Origin: Cellulomonas iranensis NBRC 101100 = JCM 18110 | Lineage (GTDB): Bacteria; Actinomycetota; Actinomycetes; Actinomycetales; Cellulomonadaceae | Direction of reading: 5' to 3' | DNA length: 64,000 nucleotides | Assembly (NCBI RefSeq): GCF_001552375.1 | Contig: NZ_BCRB01000005.1 | Span: forward strand, 17,929 to 81,928 | Shown: piece by piece, positions 17,025 to 26,286 of the stretch | Layout of the letters: every line of letters starts with the position of its first letter | Position numbering within the stretch: the first letter of the stretch is position 1 | Translations under genes and position numbers: made by a program | The notes under the pieces: model-generated | Told to the model about the DNA's origin: nothing | The model's input: only the letters and a program-made list of their open reading frames with translations | The model's database searches: none

Positions 17025-17432
17025 TCAGCGCCGCGGGACGAGGACCACCCGGACCTCGGGGAGGTCGCCGAACCGCGCGCGGGCGTCGCACGACGCGACC
17101 GTGCGACCGTGCTCGGCGGCGTGCGCCGCGATGATCAGGTCGTGCGCCCCCCGCGGCTGGCCCGCGCGGCGGACGTGCGCGATCAGACGCGCGTGCTCGG
17201 CGGCGGTGCGCTCGGTGTAGTCGAGCACGGTGATCGCCGACGTGATCGCGGCGAGCACCCGCGCGCGGTCGGCCGCCCGTCGCGCGGTGTCGGCGAGCTC
17301 GATGCCCGTGCGGAACTCCGCGACCGTCACCGCGGCGATCGCGAGGTCGTCGTCGTCGAACAGGTCGCGGTCGACGGTGCCGCGCTCGTAGGCGATGAGC
17401 GTCGTGGTGTCGAGGATCAGCCGGCGTGCCAC
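17025..17432 (-). CDS. PIN-domain toxin (VapC-like ribonuclease)
   Basis: 135 residues from GTG 17432. The four acidic PIN residues are visible: Asp8 (LILDTTTLIAYE), Glu39 (VAEFRTG), Asp98 (GAHDLIIAAHA) and Asp116 (ASCDARAR). They would hold Mg for RNA cleavage. The gene overlaps the upstream antitoxin by 16 bp in another frame, the usual arrangement for a coupled toxin-antitoxin operon. Substrate RNA (often tRNA or rRNA for VapC) is unknown. Confidence 0.88.
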   Translation of the reverse strand: MARRLILDTTTLIAYERGTVDRDLFDDDDLAIAAVTVAEFRTGIELADTARRAADRARVLAAITSAITVLDYTERTAAEHARLIAHVRRAGQPRGAHDLIIAAHAAEHGRTVASCDARARFGDLPEVRVVLVPRR

Positions 17433-17674
17433 GGGTCGCTCTCGTCGGTCGTGAGCAGCGCGGTCGCGCCGGCGACGTCGCCCTCGAGGTCGTCGTCGAG
17501 CGTGGGGACCCCCGCCAGCGCCGCGCGGAGCGCGCTGCCGGTCGTGGAGACCGCGGGCGCGATCTGGGCGACGACGCGCCCGCCACGCGTGATCGCGATC
17601 GTGTCGCCGTGCTCGACGGCGTCCAGCAGGTCGGAGAACCCGCGCGAGGCGCGCGTGGCGGTGACGGTGCGCAT
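17417..17674 (-). CDS. Phd/YefM-family antitoxin
   Basis: 85 residues from ATG 17674: MRTVTATRASRGFSDLLDAV and the beta-strand GDTIAITRGGRVVAQI match the Phd DNA-binding fold, followed by an acidic C-terminal tail (DDDLEGD, DESD) that would wrap the PIN toxin. Upstream, CAGATTCTCAGAT contains two CAGAT half-sites, a plausible autoregulatory operator (17693-17707). It is first gene of the pair with the PIN toxin. Confidence 0.83.
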   Translation of the reverse strand: MRTVTATRASRGFSDLLDAVEHGDTIAITRGGRVVAQIAPAVSTTGSALRAALAGVPTLDDDLEGDVAGATALLTTDESDPWHAG

Positions 17675-17768
17675 GACAGGATCGTACGCGCACATCTGAG
17701 AATCTGATAGGAGTGACCCCGTAGTTGCCGCGGGTGCGCGCCGTCGGCCCGCGGGCGACAGTGGGGCA

Positions 17769-18314
17769 ATGACGTCGGACACCTGGCACCCGCGTACTCC
17801 CCCGCCCGGCGGTCGCGCCGCCGCCCCGCCCGGGCCCGGGCAGGAGTCGGTGTGGGACTACCCGCGCCCGCCCGCGGTCGTGCCGAGCGACGAGCACGTC
17901 GTCGTGCGGCTCGGGGACACGGTCGTCGTCGACACGCGCCGCGCGCTGCGCGTGCTGGAGACGTCGCACCCGCCGACGTACTACCTGCCGCTGGCCGACG
18001 TCGCACCGGGCGCACTCGTGCCGGTCGCAGGCGCCTCGACCGTGTGCGAGTTCAAGGGCCGTGCGACGTACTTCGACGTCGTCGGCACCGACGCGGGTAC
18101 GCGCGTCGTCCGTCCGCGCGCCGCGTGGGGCTACCCCGACCCGCGGCCCGGGTACGAGGCCCTGCTCGACCACGTCGCGCTCTACCCGGCCGGGCTGGTC
18201 TGCACGGTCGACGGCGAGGTCGTCGAGGCGCAGGAGGGCGACTTCTACGGCGGGTGGCGCACGCGCCGCGTCGTCGGCCCGTTCAAGGGCGGCGCGGGCA
18301 CCTGGGGCTGGTGA
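17769..18314 (+). CDS. DUF427-domain protein
   Basis: 181 residues. The C-terminal two-thirds is a DUF427 beta-tent fold, recognised by ESVWDYPRPPAV, then PTYYLPLADV, EFKGRATYFDV, and AAWGYPDPRPGYEALLDHVA. The N-terminus is proline-rich. DUF427 proteins are widespread in actinobacteria and have no established activity. The gene is divergent from the antitoxin and converges on the helicase with 3 bp between stops. Confidence 0.85.
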   Translation: MTSDTWHPRTPPPGGRAAAPPGPGQESVWDYPRPPAVVPSDEHVVVRLGDTVVVDTRRALRVLETSHPPTYYLPLADVAPGALVPVAGASTVCEFKGRATYFDVVGTDAGTRVVRPRAAWGYPDPRPGYEALLDHVALYPAGLVCTVDGEVVEAQEGDFYGGWRTRRVVGPFKGGAGTWGW

Positions 18315-18317
18315 CGC

Positions 18318-20465
18318 TCAGGCGGCGACGCCCTCGGCGCGCAGCGCGTCGGTGAGCAAACCGACCAGGGCGTCGAGCTGCACGTCCGTCGACGCGGCGT
18401 CCTCGTCGAGCGCGACGCCGTCGAGCGCCGCAGCCGCGAGCCCCGACTTGGCGTCGATGAGCTCGGCGATGCGTGCGTCGATGGTCTGCGCCGCGATCAC
18501 GCGCCACGCCGTGACGGGCTGGTCCTGGCCGATGCGGTGCACGCGGTCGATGGCCTGCGTCTGCTCGGCGTCGGTCCACGGCAGCTCGGCGAGCACGAGG
18601 TTCGACGCGACCTGCAGGTTCAGCCCGACGCCCGCCGCCATGAGCGAGCACACGACGACCTGCACCTCGGGGTCCTCGACGAACGCCGTGACGTTCTTCT
18701 CGCGCTGGCGCGGGGTCTGGTCGCCGCGGATCGACGCGTGCTTGAGGCCGCGCTCGGTGAACAGCTGCTCGGCGGCGTCCATGACGTCGACGTGCTTGGC
18801 GAAGAACACGACCTTGCCGACGTTCCGCGCGAGCTGCGCCGCGTAGTCCGCCGCGAGCCCGGCCTTCGCCTGGCCGATGCGGCGGACCATCGTGAAGACG
18901 TTCTCGCCCTTCTTCTTCGACGACGCGTCCTTGAGCTCGGCGGCCGCGACGCGGCGCGCGAGGTCGAGGTCCACGCGGTCGACGATCTCGCCGCGGGCCG
19001 CGACGGCCGAGCGGTAGTGCTCGACCAGGCGCTGCGCGAGCGCGGCCTCGGCCGCGCGGATCGAGCGGCCGACCGCGCCGTCGAGCTCGACGGGCAGGTC
19101 CGCGACGCGGCGCGCCGGGATGTCCGCGGCCACGTCGACCTTGCGGCGCCGCACGATGCCCATGTCGATGACCGCGGACCGCGCGGCGGCGGAGAACCCG
19201 GGGTCGGCGGGCGTCAGGCCCGTCTCCTCGAGCGCCGACATGAGCGGTGCGAGCGGCTTGTCGTCGTCGATCCAGCCGAGGAACTGCCAGATCGCGCGGA
19301 AGTCCTCGATGTCGTTGATGAGGGGCGTGCCCGTCAGCGCCATGAGCAGCGGACGGGTCGCGCGCAGCCGGATCCTGTCGGCGATGCCCAGCACGTGCTG
19401 CGAGCGCAGCGACGACTTGTTCTTGATGAAGTGCGCCTCGTCGACGACCATGCCGCGGAACCCGTGCGTGCCGAGCCACCCGGCGTGCCGGTCAAGGATG
19501 TCGTAGTTGACGACCACGACGTCGGCGAACCCGTCGACGTCCTCGCCGTCGCCGTGCACCACGGTGACGTTGCGCAGCGGCAGCCACATGCCGACCTCGT
19601 GCGCCCAGTTGGTCTTGACGACGTTGGGGACGACGACGAGCAGCGGGAACGCGTCGGCGGCCTGCGCGGCGAGCAGCGCCTGCGCGGTCTTGCCGAGGCC
19701 CGGCTCGTCGGCCAGCAGGAACGTGCGGTGCCCACGCGCGGCGGCGGCCACGAGCCGCGCCTGGTGCGGCATGAGCTCGCGCCCGTGCAGGCCCGGCAGG
19801 GTGCGGACGTCGGGCAGCTCCATGCACGCGGGCGAGCCGTTGGCGGCACGCTCGAACGACCGGAACAGCGGCTCGAGCAGCTCCCACCCGTCCAGGCGGT
19901 GCGTGCGGGGCGCGGCGCGCAGGGCCGCGGCGGCCTCGAAGTCGGGTGCGAGGAACGGGTTGGCCAGGCGCGCGGCGATGACCGACTGCGGCACGACCCG
20001 CTTGTCGGCGCCCGCGGTCGGCGCGGGGGCCGGCGTGGGCTCGGGCTCGTCGGGGACGTCGAGCCCCCCGGCACGCATCACGGTCTCCTTGTAGGAGCGC
20101 GCGGCGTCGGACAGCTTCGCGTCGTCGGTGAGCAGCGTCAGCAGGGTCGTGTCGCGCGCGGCGATGCGCGCGAGCTGCGTCGCGACGCCGTCGAGCCGCT
20201 TGAGCTGCTGCGCCTTCTTCGCCTCCGACAGGTCGGCGTCGCCCATGACGCGGGCGCGCTCCTCGCGCACGAGCAGCGCGACGACCTGGAACTTGGTCCG
20301 CACGCCGGAGCGCGTGGGCGTGCGCTGCACGGCGTCGTCGACCTCACGGGCGATCCCGGCGAGGACGGGGATGATCCCCTCCTGGTCGGGGTGCGCGGCG
20401 CGACGGCGCTGGCCGCCCGCGTCGGGGCGGGCACGCCCGGGGCGTCGCTGGCCGGCTCGGGCCAC
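18318..20465 (-). CDS. SNF2-family DEAD/DEAH helicase-like ATPase
   Basis: 715 residues. GTG 20465 is chosen because GGAGGAGG sits four bases upstream; the longer reading frame upstream is non-coding shadow. Residues 1-200 are helical and unassigned. The two RecA lobes follow: motif I DEPGLGKTAQ, motif II VVDEAHFIKN, motif III LMALTGTPL, then KVVFFAKH, and motif VI QAIDRVHRIGQ. The first lobe begins with the MPHQARLV Q-motif-like element. Such stand-alone Swi2/Snf2 proteins translocate on duplex DNA and occur in repair or defence; none of its neighbours supplies a partner. It ends at 18318, convergent with DUF427. Confidence 0.9.
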   Translation of the reverse strand: MARAGQRRPGRARPDAGGQRRRAAHPDQEGIIPVLAGIAREVDDAVQRTPTRSGVRTKFQVVALLVREERARVMGDADLSEAKKAQQLKRLDGVATQLARIAARDTTLLTLLTDDAKLSDAARSYKETVMRAGGLDVPDEPEPTPAPAPTAGADKRVVPQSVIAARLANPFLAPDFEAAAALRAAPRTHRLDGWELLEPLFRSFERAANGSPACMELPDVRTLPGLHGRELMPHQARLVAAAARGHRTFLLADEPGLGKTAQALLAAQAADAFPLLVVVPNVVKTNWAHEVGMWLPLRNVTVVHGDGEDVDGFADVVVVNYDILDRHAGWLGTHGFRGMVVDEAHFIKNKSSLRSQHVLGIADRIRLRATRPLLMALTGTPLINDIEDFRAIWQFLGWIDDDKPLAPLMSALEETGLTPADPGFSAAARSAVIDMGIVRRRKVDVAADIPARRVADLPVELDGAVGRSIRAAEAALAQRLVEHYRSAVAARGEIVDRVDLDLARRVAAAELKDASSKKKGENVFTMVRRIGQAKAGLAADYAAQLARNVGKVVFFAKHVDVMDAAEQLFTERGLKHASIRGDQTPRQREKNVTAFVEDPEVQVVVCSLMAAGVGLNLQVASNLVLAELPWTDAEQTQAIDRVHRIGQDQPVTAWRVIAAQTIDARIAELIDAKSGLAAAALDGVALDEDAASTDVQLDALVGLLTDALRAEGVAA

Positions 20466-20802
20466 AGGTCCTCCTCCAACTGCGATGCCTGCACCGCGAG
20501 CACGGTGCAGCACGACGGGCCGCGGCCCACGGCGGGGCCGCTCACGCCCGGCGGCGCACCCGAGCGGTGCGTGCGCCGACGGCGGCACGGGCCGTCCGCC
20601 CGTCGGGGGCGGGCCACGGACCTCGAGGTCCGCTCCCAGCTCTCCCGGCGCGTCGACGACGCGAGGACCCCATCTGATCACACGTGGGGCCCGATCCACG
20701 AGCGCCGGGCCGCGCGCGAGGCCGACGTCACGCGGGTGGCGGCACGTCGGGCGCAGCGCGGGGCCGCGCGGCGCGCCCGTCGACGGCCGGGGGCGGACAC
20801 GG

Positions 20803-20849
20803 CAGACGGCAGCAGGGCGAGGCGTCGCGCCCCGCCCTGCTGCCGTCTG
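20803..20849 (-). terminator. terminator of the first GH10 gene
   Basis: CAGACGGCAGCAGGGCG and CGCCCTGCTGCCGTCTG form a perfect 17-bp stem with a 13-base loop, ending 19 bp beyond the GH10 stop. It is the only structure seen in the 402-bp gap between this gene and the helicase start (20466-20867), which otherwise holds nothing I recognise. Confidence 0.8.
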
Positions 20850-20867
20850 GACCCGCCGGCGCCGCCG

Positions 20868-22754
20868 CTACCGCCGCTCGAGCGCGGCGACCGCCTCGTG
20901 CAGCGCGGCCGTGGCGGCGTTGACCTTGCCCTGCGCGCCGGGCGTCGCGAGCACCGCGATCACGCGGCCCAGCACGGCCTTGACGCGCGCGATGCTCAGG
21001 CCCGTGAAGTCCTTGGCGCTGAGCTTGAGCGCCTTGACCTCGGCGATCGCGGCCTCGAGCTTCGAGGTGTCGACGACCGGGTGCCGCTGCCCGAGCCAGC
21101 GCTCGGGGTTCGCGGACGCGGCGGCGCCGAGCTTCTCGGAGAAGTCGCTGTTGAAGATCAGCGGGTTGTGCGTGAACCGCCACGACGCCTGGTCGGTCAT
21201 GCCCCAGAACGTCACGCGGTTGATGTCGGTCGAGTACTTCTTGTAGACCGCGAAGTACTCGGCGAACCGCTGCGCCTGGATCTTCTCGAGCTCGGCGCGG
21301 TTGCTGATCTTGCCGACCCAGTAGTCGAACTCGCCGCGCGAGATGCGGTCGGCGACGGTCGGGTCGGTGAGGTCGCGGTACGCGGCGCGGTCCTCGCCCT
21401 CGGGCTGCCCGTTCCACGCCTCCCACACCTGCAGGTCGAGCTCGCTGATGCTGGCGGTGAAGCCGGCCTCGGTGATGAGCTGCAGCGACCGCTCGACCGA
21501 CGCCTCGTTCGAGCAGGCGCCGGGCTGCCACTCGGCCGCCGCGTCCTTGACGAGCGAGCGCAGGCGCGTGCGGTCCGAGCACGCGAACGCGGGGGTCTGG
21601 TTGATGTAGTTGTGCGACTGCAGGCCGATCGACTCGACCAGCCGGCGCGGGTCCTCGGGGTGCTCGGCGGCGTACCGGGCGTTGAGGTCGGTGGCCATCG
21701 CGAGGATCGCCTGCGCCTTGCCCTCGGACTGGAAGACGTTGAAGTCGTTGTACTCCAGGCGCGCCTCGGGCCCGTACTGGCGGGCGTAGACGAACGCGTC
21801 GTACAGGAAGTCGGCGGGGTGCTCGCCGGCGGCCGTGTCGGCGCCGTTCGCGTACGCGCTGTACCAGCGGGACTGCCCGCCGTTGGGGCCGCCGCGCAGG
21901 TAGTCGCGCCAGTCCTGCGTCGCGGGGTCGAACTCCGCGAGCCCGTCGACGAACGCCTCGTTGACGACGTCCCACGACTCGGCCTTGCCGCGGTAGTGCG
22001 TGAGCACCTCGCGGATGTACTCCTCCATGTTGGCCTTGGCCTGCGCGCGCGTGCCGCCGGTGGCGCCGCTGTTGATGCGCGCGGGCGACTGCCCGTGCCA
22101 CACCAGCACGTGGCCGTGGACCTTCATGCCGCGCGCGAGCGTCTGGTCGACGAACGCGTCGGCCGGCCCGAAGGTGAACGTGAACTCGCCCGTCACCGGG
22201 TCGATGTTGTTGTTGGGCAGCAGCTGGTCGGGCTTCATGTTGTTCTCGGCGGTCATCACCGAGTAGTGCCGCGCGATCGTCGACGACGCCTGCGAGCCGT
22301 CCGCGTAGGTGCCGGCGTTGGAGTAGATGTTCCCGACGTCGAAGTAGTCGCGGTACACCTCCTTGAGCGGTGCGATCTGCGGCCGGAACGACGTCTCGAG
22401 CGTGACGTCGCCCTCGGGCATCGTGAACGACAGGGCGCGCGCGCCGATCCACGCGAGGTCGGCGGACGTCCAGCCGGCCCACACCTGCCCCGCCCCGGGT
22501 GTCGCGGTGAGCTCGACGGTGTCGCCGGGCGCGTACGTGCCGCCGCCGGTGACCGTGCCAGCGCCGGTCGCGCGGATCGTGACGTCGTACGTGGCGGCGT
22601 CGACCGCGGCGTGCGCGGGTGCCACGAAGCCGACGGTCGCGAGCGCGACCGCGAGGCCCGCTCCGGCCCAACGCGCCGGGCGCTTGGCAGCGCGCCGCCG
22701 AGCGTCGTGCCGTGCCGTCTCCTCGGTCCCGCCACCTCTGGTCCGTCGGATCAT
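20868..22754 (-). CDS. secreted GH10 endo-1,4-beta-xylanase with N-terminal repeat and C-terminal helical domains
   Basis: 628 residues from ATG 22754 with GGGGAGGAG upstream. A Sec signal ends near AHAAVDA (residue 50). Residues ~55-125 form a bacterial/InlB-B-type repeat (GAGTVTGGGTYAPGDTVELTA...GWTS). The GH10 barrel spans about 128-545: ENNMKPD, VHGHVLVWH, acid/base Glu266 in WDVVNEAF, LEYNDFNVF, IGLQSHNY, nucleophile Glu438 in ISELDLQ, and VTFWGMTD. The last ~65 residues are a small FIVAR-like helical domain (SAKDFTGLSIARVKAVL). It cleaves xylan outside the cell. Neither end carries an obvious classical CBM. It is divergent from the second GH10. Confidence 0.93.
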   Translation of the reverse strand: MIRRTRGGGTEETARHDARRRAAKRPARWAGAGLAVALATVGFVAPAHAAVDAATYDVTIRATGAGTVTGGGTYAPGDTVELTATPGAGQVWAGWTSADLAWIGARALSFTMPEGDVTLETSFRPQIAPLKEVYRDYFDVGNIYSNAGTYADGSQASSTIARHYSVMTAENNMKPDQLLPNNNIDPVTGEFTFTFGPADAFVDQTLARGMKVHGHVLVWHGQSPARINSGATGGTRAQAKANMEEYIREVLTHYRGKAESWDVVNEAFVDGLAEFDPATQDWRDYLRGGPNGGQSRWYSAYANGADTAAGEHPADFLYDAFVYARQYGPEARLEYNDFNVFQSEGKAQAILAMATDLNARYAAEHPEDPRRLVESIGLQSHNYINQTPAFACSDRTRLRSLVKDAAAEWQPGACSNEASVERSLQLITEAGFTASISELDLQVWEAWNGQPEGEDRAAYRDLTDPTVADRISRGEFDYWVGKISNRAELEKIQAQRFAEYFAVYKKYSTDINRVTFWGMTDQASWRFTHNPLIFNSDFSEKLGAAASANPERWLGQRHPVVDTSKLEAAIAEVKALKLSAKDFTGLSIARVKAVLGRVIAVLATPGAQGKVNAATAALHEAVAALERR

Positions 22755-22916
22755 CGACTGCTCCTCCCCAAGGGCTGACCCCGGGCAGGCGGGCGCCGCG
22801 GGACCACGCCGTCCCGCACGTCCGCGCTGCTCAGGGGTTCGACGCGCGGGCGACGACCGCCCGCGGCGACGCGGGTGGACCCGGCGTCGGGTCCCGGGCG
22901 GCGCCACCGTCGTCGT

Positions 22917-22934
22917 CGACGGCAAACGCTCGCC
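22917..22934 (-). promoter_or_regulatory. operator-like motif, first GH10 gene
   Basis: Read in the gene direction, GGCGAGCGTTTGCCGTCG. It matches the motif of the divergent GH10 gene (GGAGAACGTTTGCCATCG) at 15 of 18 positions and lies 15 bases after the -10 box, a repressor position. LacI-type regulation is a guess from position and symmetry of GARCG/CGTTC. Confidence 0.6.
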
Positions 22935-22949
22935 ACACCGCGTGGGGTC

Positions 22950-22979
22950 AACGTAGGCGGCGGCGGAAACGGACGTCAA
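22950..22979 (-). promoter_or_regulatory. sigma-70-type promoter, first GH10 gene
   Basis: In the gene direction TTGACG (22979-22974), an 18-bp spacer, then TACGTT (22955-22950). It drives the GH10 at 22754 with a leader of about 190 bases. Confidence 0.6.
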
Positions 22980-23007
22980 GACCCGACCAACCGGACGTGG
23001 CGGACTC

Positions 23008-23038
23008 TTGACAACCCCGGAGCGTCGCGGGCTAGGTT
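23008..23038 (+). promoter_or_regulatory. sigma-70-type promoter, second GH10 gene
   Basis: TTGACA (23008-23013), a 19-bp spacer and TAGGTT (23033-23038), about 95 bp upstream of the GH10 ATG at 23133. Confidence 0.6.
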
Positions 23039-23054
23039 CGACGGCATCACGGGT

Positions 23055-23072
23055 GGAGAACGTTTGCCATCG
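23055..23072 (+). promoter_or_regulatory. operator-like motif, second GH10 gene
   Basis: GGAGAACGTTTGCCATCG, 16 bases after the -10 box; its GAACG is repeated inverted as CGTTC eight bases on, giving a dyad. It is the same motif, orientation and spacing as in the divergent GH10 promoter. Confidence 0.6.
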
Positions 23073-23132
23073 TTCGCCACCATCGCCGAGCCCCGCGCAG
23101 CGTCGCGCCGGGGAGCGCCCCTGGAGGCACCC

Positions 23133-25520
23133 ATGCCGGGTCCGGACGTCACCGCACCCCTGCGCACGCTCGTCCCCCGTCGTCGTCGTGCGGGCCGCAC
23201 CGCCGCGCGCGTCGGCGCACCGCTGCTGGCCGCGGTGCTCGCGGTCGGTGCGCTCGGGCCCGCCGGCCCCGCGGCGGCCGCGCCCGAGCCGGCCGCGCTG
23301 CCGGAGCCCGGGCAGACGTTCGAGCACTACCCGCCCATGAAGGACCAGCACGCCGACCGGTTCTCGATGGGGATCTTCGGGGCGGGCGAGATCGAGGGAC
23401 TGCTGTACAACTACGCGTCGTACACGCCGGGCAACGAGATGAAGCCCGAGAGCACGCAGCGCGACAAGGGCGTGTTCACGTACGACGCGGCCGAGGCGGC
23501 GTTCGCGCGGTACACGTCGCGCAACCCCGACCTGGCGCTGTACGGGCACACGCTCGCGTGGCACTCGCAGTCCCCGACGTGGATGTGGGACGCGCCGCCC
23601 GCGCGGTTCGACCAGCCGGGCACGTTCGACCGCGACACCGCGCTGGCGAACCTCAACACGCACGTCGAGAACGTGCTCGGGCACTTCGGGGACCGGCTCG
23701 TGGCCGTCGACGTGGTCAACGAGGCCGTCGGCACCGCGAACCCCGCGGACTGGCGCGGCTCGCTCGCCAAGGGCGAGGGCTGGTACCAGGCGCTGGGCGC
23801 CGACTGGGTGGAGCTCGCGTTCGTCAAGGCCGCCGAGGTGGTCGACGCGCACGGCTGGGACGTCAAGCTCACGTACAACGACTTCGGCCTGGACTCCCCC
23901 GCCAAGGCGCGCGTGGTCTACGAGATGGTCAAGGACATCAACGCGCGGCACGCGGGCGAGCGGCCGGGCGGTCGCCCGCTCATCGAGGTCATCGGCATGC
24001 AGGGCCACTACAACCTGGCCACCGACGTCACGGCCGTCGAGCAGAACATCCGGCTGTTCGCGTCGCTGGGGGACGTCGAGGTGCACGTCACCGAGATGGA
24101 CGTCGCGCTGCCGCCGGGTGAGCTGACGCCCGAGGCCGAGAACAACCAGGGCATGAAGTACGCCGAGCTGTTCAAGATCTACCGGGACTACGGCGCGGGG
24201 CCCGGCAACACGACCGGCAACCCGAAGGTCGTGCACGCCGTGAAGCTCGCGGGCGTGCGTGACGTGCGGCAGGGCTGGAAGGGCGGCGAGTTCGCCATGC
24301 CGTACGACTACGACGGCAACGCCAAGCTCGCGCTGCTGGGCATCCTGTACCCCGAGGAGTTCCTGGCGACGCACGAGTACGTGGACCTGCCGGGTGGTGG
24401 CGACCGCGAGCCGGTGCCGGGCGTGCACGTGTACGACACGTCGCTGGGCGACGCGTGGAGCGGCGCGAACGTCGTGCTGGGCGACGACGCGGCGGTGTGG
24501 CCGTGGTCGACGACCGACGACGGCGAGGTCGCGTTCCGCCCCGAGGCCGGCACGACGTACCGGCTGACGGTGAACTACACCGCGAAGGGCACGACGGCGA
24601 TCCGGGTGCGCTGGCTGCGGGACAACACCAACGGCGGGTACACCACGGGCGACGGCGCGGTCATCAACGACCACCAGTACGCCGCCGGGCAGGTGGCCAC
24701 CCACATCCCCGCGTACTTCAACAGCGGCATGGTCAACATGGGCAGCTACGACCTGGTCACCGAGATCACGCTCGACGGCGACCAGCCCGCGGACGGCCTG
24801 ATCGGCAACATCGGCATCCGCGGCGGCGGGGGCGGCAACGCGTTCTCGATCAACGCGCTGCGCGTCGAGAAGCTCGGCGCCGGTGGCGCCGCGCAGACCG
24901 TCGCGCAGTGGCCGGGTGAGGTCGCGCAGCCGCCGGCCACCGCGCCAGCCGCGCCGACGGCCGTCACCGCGACCGCGGGCAACGGCACCGCGGACGTGTC
25001 GTGGACCGCGCCGGCCGACGACGGCGGGAGCGCCGTGACGTCCTCGACCGTGACCGCGCAGCCGGGTGGGGCCACGTGCACGACGGACGCCACCGGGTGC
25101 ACGGTCACGGGGCTGTCGAACGGCACGGCGTACACGTTCACGGTGACCGCGACGAACGCGGCCGGGGCCTCGGAGGCGTCGGCTCCATCGGCTCCCGTGA
25201 CGCCGTTCGGGGCACCCGGGACGCGCGGGTCCGTCGCGCTGGCCGTGTCCGCCGAGGCGGTGTGCGTCGACGGCACGCCGCGCGTGACCGTGCACGTGCG
25301 GAACGCCGAGCGGGTGCCCGTGCTGGTCGCCGCGACGTCCCCGTGGCGCGGGGTCGGTGGGTGGCTGGTGTGGCCGGGGTCGACCGTGCAGAAGACGTGG
25401 ACCGTGCCCGGTGCGAGCGTCGACGCCGGGGCCGTGCGGGTCACCGGGACGGGGATCGTCGCGTGGGGCGCCGGGCTCAGCGGGTACGACGCCGGGTACG
25501 CGGGGGTGAGCTGCGGGTGA
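23133..25520 (+). CDS. secreted multidomain GH10 endo-1,4-beta-xylanase
   Basis: 795 residues, GGAGG eight bases before the ATG, Sec signal ending near AAAAPEP (residue 50). The GH10 barrel covers about 60-415: [17 protein letters not shown], acid/base Glu197 in [26 protein letters not shown], nucleophile Glu321 in [10 protein letters not shown]. Residues ~430-595 form a beta-rich module ([14 protein letters not shown]...) that looks like a carbohydrate-binding domain of uncertain family. A fibronectin type III domain (~605-695, [20 protein letters not shown]) and a final ~90-residue Ig-like domain follow. It acts on extracellular xylan; the FnIII spacer and terminal module suggest substrate or surface attachment. 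Confidence 0.93.
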   Translation: MPGPDVTAPLRTLVPRRRRAGRTAARVGAPLLAAVLAVGALGPAGPAAAAPEPAALPEPGQTFEHYPPMKDQHADRFSMGIFGAGEIEGLLYNYASYTPGNEMKPESTQRDKGVFTYDAAEAAFARYTSRNPDLALYGHTLAWHSQSPTWMWDAPPARFDQPGTFDRDTALANLNTHVENVLGHFGDRLVAVDVVNEAVGTANPADWRGSLAKGEGWYQALGADWVELAFVKAAEVVDAHGWDVKLTYNDFGLDSPAKARVVYEMVKDINARHAGERPGGRPLIEVIGMQGHYNLATDVTAVEQNIRLFASLGDVEVHVTEMDVALPPGELTPEAENNQGMKYAELFKIYRDYGAGPGNTTGNPKVVHAVKLAGVRDVRQGWKGGEFAMPYDYDGNAKLALLGILYPEEFLATHEYVDLPGGGDREPVPGVHVYDTSLGDAWSGANVVLGDDAAVWPWSTTDDGEVAFRPEAGTTYRLTVNYTAKGTTAIRVRWLRDNTNGGYTTGDGAVINDHQYAAGQVATHIPAYFNSGMVNMGSYDLVTEITLDGDQPADGLIGNIGIRGGGGGNAFSINALRVEKLGAGGAAQTVAQWPGEVAQPPATAPAAPTAVTATAGNGTADVSWTAPADDGGSAVTSSTVTAQPGGATCTTDATGCTVTGLSNGTAYTFTVTATNAAGASEASAPSAPVTPFGAPGTRGSVALAVSAEAVCVDGTPRVTVHVRNAERVPVLVAATSPWRGVGGWLVWPGSTVQKTWTVPGASVDAGAVRVTGTGIVAWGAGLSGYDAGYAGVSCG

Positions 25521-25522
25521 CG

Positions 25523-25551
25523 CTGTCGGCGGCGCCGCCCGCCGCCGACAG
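25523..25551 (+). terminator. terminator of the second GH10 gene
   Basis: CTGTCGGCGGC and GCCGCCGACAG form a perfect 11-bp stem around seven bases, two bases after the GH10 stop. Confidence 0.75.
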
Positions 25552-25634
25552 CCCTGCCGTCCGCCTCTCGGGTGGTGAGGGAAGACCAGACCCAGCGCCT
25601 GGTGATCGCCGGTCGCGCGTTGGCCGCAGACGCC

Positions 25635-26054
25635 TCATCTTCTGCGCGTGTCGACGTCCCCGGCGGCCGGCGGGCGGAGCACCGACAGCTCGACGTAGTC
25701 GCGGCACCGGATGGGCCAGCGCAGCAGCGCACGCTGGGGTTGCGGGATGCGGGTCATCGCCTCGGCGGGGTCCAGAACGCGCGGCGCTCCGAGCCTGAGA
25801 ATCTCCCGACCCATCCGCATACGGCACCCGCCCGCGTGTCGGACGTTCGCCAACCACTGGACGTCCGAGCCGTAGGTCAGCGCGATCGTCACCACGTCGC
25901 CGCGGCGGAACGCCATGAGCGGGGTGTGCCGCACGGTCCCGGTCTTCCGGCCGACGTGCTCGAGGTCGACGACCGACCCAATCCCCGCGAGCCGCAGCAT
26001 GACCGGGTTGGTGAACCGCTTGTTGAGGCGGATGATCCCGCGGGCCAACGGCAT
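25635..26054 (-). CDS. F420-dependent nitroreductase-like (DUF385/Ddn) protein
   Basis: 139 residues from ATG 26054, with GGGAGGA seven bases upstream. The deazaflavin-binding split-barrel signature is HVGRKTGTVRHTPLMAFRRGD, followed by GSDVQWLANVRHAGGCRM. The length matches the small Ddn-type family that uses reduced F420 to reduce quinones or other acceptors. The longer reading frame upstream crosses the att-like tRNA fragment and is not coding. It is the last chromosomal gene before the island. Confidence 0.86.
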   Translation of the reverse strand: MPLARGIIRLNKRFTNPVMLRLAGIGSVVDLEHVGRKTGTVRHTPLMAFRRGDVVTIALTYGSDVQWLANVRHAGGCRMRMGREILRLGAPRVLDPAEAMTRIPQPQRALLRWPIRCRDYVELSVLRPPAAGDVDTRRR

Positions 26055-26220
26055 GACGTCCTCCCGGGTGCAGTGCTTCCAGTCTGCACGCCTGCGACAC
26101 GCCGGGAGGGTCCGCGACAGGCGGTCCACGTCAAGTAGCCGGTCGCTCGCCCAGGACCAGCCGACTCGACGCGGGCGCGACCTCGACGACCACCCATCTC
26201 TGACCAGCGAAGACAACTCT

Positions 26221-26262
26221 GTGCGCCTGGGCAGATCCGAACTGCCGACACCCGCCTTAGGA
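26221..26262. repeat. left attachment site: 42-bp copy of the tRNA-Arg 3' part
   Basis: Matches 33552-33593 at 40 of 42 positions. It contains the tRNA acceptor 3' strand, T arm (with one mismatch in the T loop), variable loop and part of the anticodon arm, but no 5' half, so it is not a working tRNA. Together with the intact gene at the other end it bounds a ~7.4-kb insert. The 533 bp between 26055 and the sirtuin ATG contain this site, the arm repeats and nothing else recognised. Confidence 0.85.
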
Positions 26263-26286
26263 TCCGATCTTGGACTGTGGACAACG

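Noticed and set aside
20138..20617. Apparent frameshift at the 5' end of the SNF2 gene: another frame upstream reads VQASQLEEDLWPEP.
   Set aside because: GTG 20465 in the correct frame has a strong GGAGGAGG site four bases upstream, so no frameshift is needed; the other frame is short and chance-like.
18466..20699. Extending the SNF2 gene to the full open frame (start at 20699).
   Set aside because: The first ~78 residues are Arg/Gly/Pro-rich shadow sequence without a ribosome site.
18537..22778. A 1413-codon plus-strand frame over the helicase and first GH10.
   Set aside because: Antisense shadow of two well-supported genes.
20868..25295. A single 1475-codon protein spanning both xylanase regions on the minus strand.
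   Set aside because: High GC keeps many frames open; the part beyond 22754 is antisense to the second GH10 gene and lacks motifs.
26221..26262. A second functional tRNA gene at the left edge of the island.
   Set aside because: Only the 3' half is present, with a changed T loop; no D arm or acceptor 5' strand.
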